Part shown: positions 31,169-32,600 of the stretch, one piece after another
Position numbering within the stretch: position 1 is the stretch's first letter
Layout: each line of letters opens with the position of its first letter
Origin: Bacillota bacterium
Lineage (GTDB): Bacteria; Bacillota; Clostridia; Christensenellales; UBA1242
NCBI GenBank assembly: GCA_009780625.1
Contig: WQZR01000003.1
Span: 1-32,600 of the forward strand
Direction of reading: 5' to 3'
Length of the DNA: 32,600 bases
Made by a program: the position numbers and the translations under genes
The notes under the pieces: generated by a model
Seen by the model: only the letters and a program-made list of their open reading frames with translations
Database searches by the model: none
What the model was told of the DNA's origin: nothing

Positions 31169-31657
31169 ATGAAGAGTTTTGGGTTGAGAAAATTTGGTGG
31201 AATTTTTTTGTTGTTTGTGGTTGTGGTGTTTTTGCTGACAGCTGGAGCGGGTTTTGATTTTGATGTTGAGATGCTTGGTGGCGGAATGCTCTTGGCGAGT
31301 TCTCAATTTGGGAGACCTCCTGAAAACATGCCAGAAATCGTTGAACCACCTATAGACAACGAAAGCAAAAATTCTGAAAGCAAAAATTCGGAGAACGAAA
31401 ACAAGGAAGAGAAGTCGAAAGAGAAATCGAAGGATGATGTGGATGTCCCGTCGTTTTCAACACCTCCGGAAACAGTTATTGAAGTAGGTGATGGGAGCAT
31501 CTCCTCTACAACTTTGGATGGAGACGACAATCAGAGCAAAGGCTGGTTTATGGAAAAAATTGGTTGGACAGGAATTTCAATTGGCTCGGTTTTTGTGTTG
31601 GTTGTTGGGTTCTCTGTTTTTATGACTCATAAATCAATGCGAAGAAAGACAAAATAG
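31169..31657 (+). CDS. small surface-exposed membrane protein with low-complexity linker
   Basis: Protein of 162 residues. An N-terminal basic region and hydrophobic helix (about 10-30) form a signal peptide or anchor. Then comes a Pro-rich short segment, a Lys/Glu/Ser/Asn low-complexity linker that contains a repeated SKNSE, a second stretch with VIEVGDGS, and a C-terminal membrane helix (about 130-152) with a basic tail. The orientation is probably with the middle outside. I do not recognise a family. The gene has its own downstream terminator and precedes a VirB6-like gene, so a role at the secretion apparatus is a guess. GTG at 31166 is an alternative start. The ribosome site is weak. Confidence 0.6.
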   Translation: MKSFGLRKFGGIFLLFVVVVFLLTAGAGFDFDVEMLGGGMLLASSQFGRPPENMPEIVEPPIDNESKNSESKNSENENKEEKSKEKSKDDVDVPSFSTPPETVIEVGDGSISSTTLDGDDNQSKGWFMEKIGWTGISIGSVFVLVVGFSVFMTHKSMRRKTK

Positions 31658-31683
31658 ACAATATATAGGTATTTTGAAATCTG

Positions 31684-31712
31684 ACGCAAGCGAAAAATGG
31701 CTTGCGTTTTTT
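31684..31712 (+). terminator. intrinsic terminator
   Basis: ACGCAAGC (31684-31691) pairs with GCTTGCGT (31700-31707) around an eight-base A-rich loop, followed by T6. Confidence 0.9.
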
Positions 31713-31817
31713 GGGGGTTTTAATTTTGAAATCTCTAATAATTTTGTTACAAATAGAACAAGATAGAACGAGCAAGTGTGCCGTTTTAAATGCCAAAAAA
31801 AGAGGAGGGTTACGTAG

Positions 31818-32600
31818 ATGCTCGCATTTGCTGGAAATATATCAAATTCCTTGGGCAGTGTCATGGGTTCATTTAGCGGACTTATTGATTCACTTTCTTT
31901 CATAGGAAGAATTCTTAGCTGGGCGTTAGGAAAAGTTATGGAAGTTGTTTTCAACTTCATTATGGCGATTGTCGACCTGATTATCATGGTTGTTATCATG
32001 ATATATGTGTATCCGGCAGTTGTACCTGCGCTTTATAGTATCTTCATGCTTTGCTATGTGTTATTCATTATGCCATTCTTCCTTATTATAGACTTCTTGG
32101 AAATGTTCTTCAGAAGATTGGCGGGACTTCATGGAGCAATTGAGCTAGGCAGTGGATATGCTGGAGTTGGGGTTGAATCTACAACAAGAACAAACCCAGA
32201 AGCCGGCGTTGACTTAGTGCTATTATTTATTCAATCACCAATGGTATGGAACGTGTTCCTATCACTTGGTCTAGTTGCAGTTGCGCTTCTTGGAATTTCA
32301 ACACTTATTGCAATTTTAAAATCAGAATGGAACTTTGAAAAAGAAGGAAACGCAAAAGGTCCAATCTTCGGAAAAGCAATCAAAGCTTTGCTGTTGTTCT
32401 TTGCGGTTCCAGCTTCGGCATTCTTCGGGGTTATGTTTGCAAACATGATTCTTAGAGTTATTGACCAAGCAACAAGACAAGACGGCAATGTTTCTATAAG
32501 TGGTATGTTGTTCTATACAGCAGCACAGCGTGGAAACAGACTTATGACCAATGAAAACTTTGCCTTTATATGGCATCACTCTCGACTTGCAAGTTTAGGC
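31818..32600 (+). CDS. VirB6/TrbL-like polytopic membrane protein (partial, runs off the right edge)
   Basis: The frame is open from the ATG at 31818 to the window end (261 codons seen). GGAGG lies nine bases upstream, preceded by a terminator, so this starts a new unit. The N-terminal 40 residues are polar or amphipathic (GNISNSLGSVMGSF), followed by membrane helices at about 45-72, 74-97, 140-165 and 180-212, and an exposed loop with TTRTNPEAG. Such a soluble start followed by several helices in the context of VirD4 and VirB2-like genes fits the VirB6/TrbL class, channel components of type IV secretion systems in Gram-positive ICEs. The protein continues beyond the window, so its full domain content is unknown. 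Confidence 0.65.
   Translation, partial: MLAFAGNISNSLGSVMGSFSGLIDSLSFIGRILSWALGKVMEVVFNFIMAIVDLIIMVVIMIYVYPAVVPALYSIFMLCYVLFIMPFFLIIDFLEMFFRRLAGLHGAIELGSGYAGVGVESTTRTNPEAGVDLVLLFIQSPMVWNVFLSLGLVAVALLGISTLIAILKSEWNFEKEGNAKGPIFGKAIKALLLFFAVPASAFFGVMFANMILRVIDQATRQDGNVSISGMLFYTAAQRGNRLMTNENFAFIWHHSRLASLG

Noticed and set aside
1-32600. CRISPR array, tRNA or rRNA genes, insertion sequences
   Set aside because: I looked for regularly spaced repeats, cloverleaf ends with CCA, rRNA landmarks and transposase motifs and saw none.

Overview
The window looks like a chromosomal segment of a low-GC, endospore-forming member of the Clostridia (Firmicutes), probably an uncultured lineage. Sporulation and germination genes (yabP, yabQ, sipL, spoIIR and a ypeB-like gene) mix with housekeeping genes whose order matches the tmk-holB-ricT ... 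tatD-ksgA ... veg block of Bacillus and Clostridium. The finer taxonomic placement is inference. I saw no tRNA, rRNA, CRISPR array or insertion sequence.

Layout. 0-1.1 kb: tail of cysS, then divIC and yabQ on the minus strand, divergent from yabP. 1.1-3.8 kb: a CYTH-domain protein and a repeat-rich surface lipoprotein. 3.8-7.1 kb: walJ, a catalytically degenerate thymidylate-kinase-like protein, holB (delta prime) and ricT. 7.2-9.8 kb: greA (minus), a small unknown protein, tatD and ksgA. 9.9-16.2 kb: a clostridial unknown with a palindromic repeat inserted in frame, an acidic zinc-ribbon protein, veg (minus), sipL, spoIIR (minus), a ypeB-like gene and a Rho homologue that has lost its ATPase residues. 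16.2-16.4 kb: a gap without a convincing gene. 16.4-26.1 kb: one gene for a surface protein of about 3,237 residues with a signal peptide and a C-terminal membrane anchor. 26.3-32.6 kb: a standalone HD-type alarmone hydrolase, then type IV secretion parts (VirD4-type coupling ATPase, two divergent VirB2-like pilin paralogues, the start of a VirB6-like membrane protein) mixed with a cation diffusion facilitator and a small two-helix membrane protein. The secretion locus continues past the right edge.

Two features stand out genome-wide. First, many first-of-transcript genes have a -10 hexamer, often in an extended TGn form, ending only 5-8 nt before the start codon, which predicts leaderless mRNAs. 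Genes inside transcription units instead have clear Shine-Dalgarno sequences. Second, several informational proteins (Tmk-like, delta prime, Rho-like) keep their family fold but lack active-site or metal-site residues. Compact bidirectional terminators separate most convergent genes, some overlapping the stop codons.
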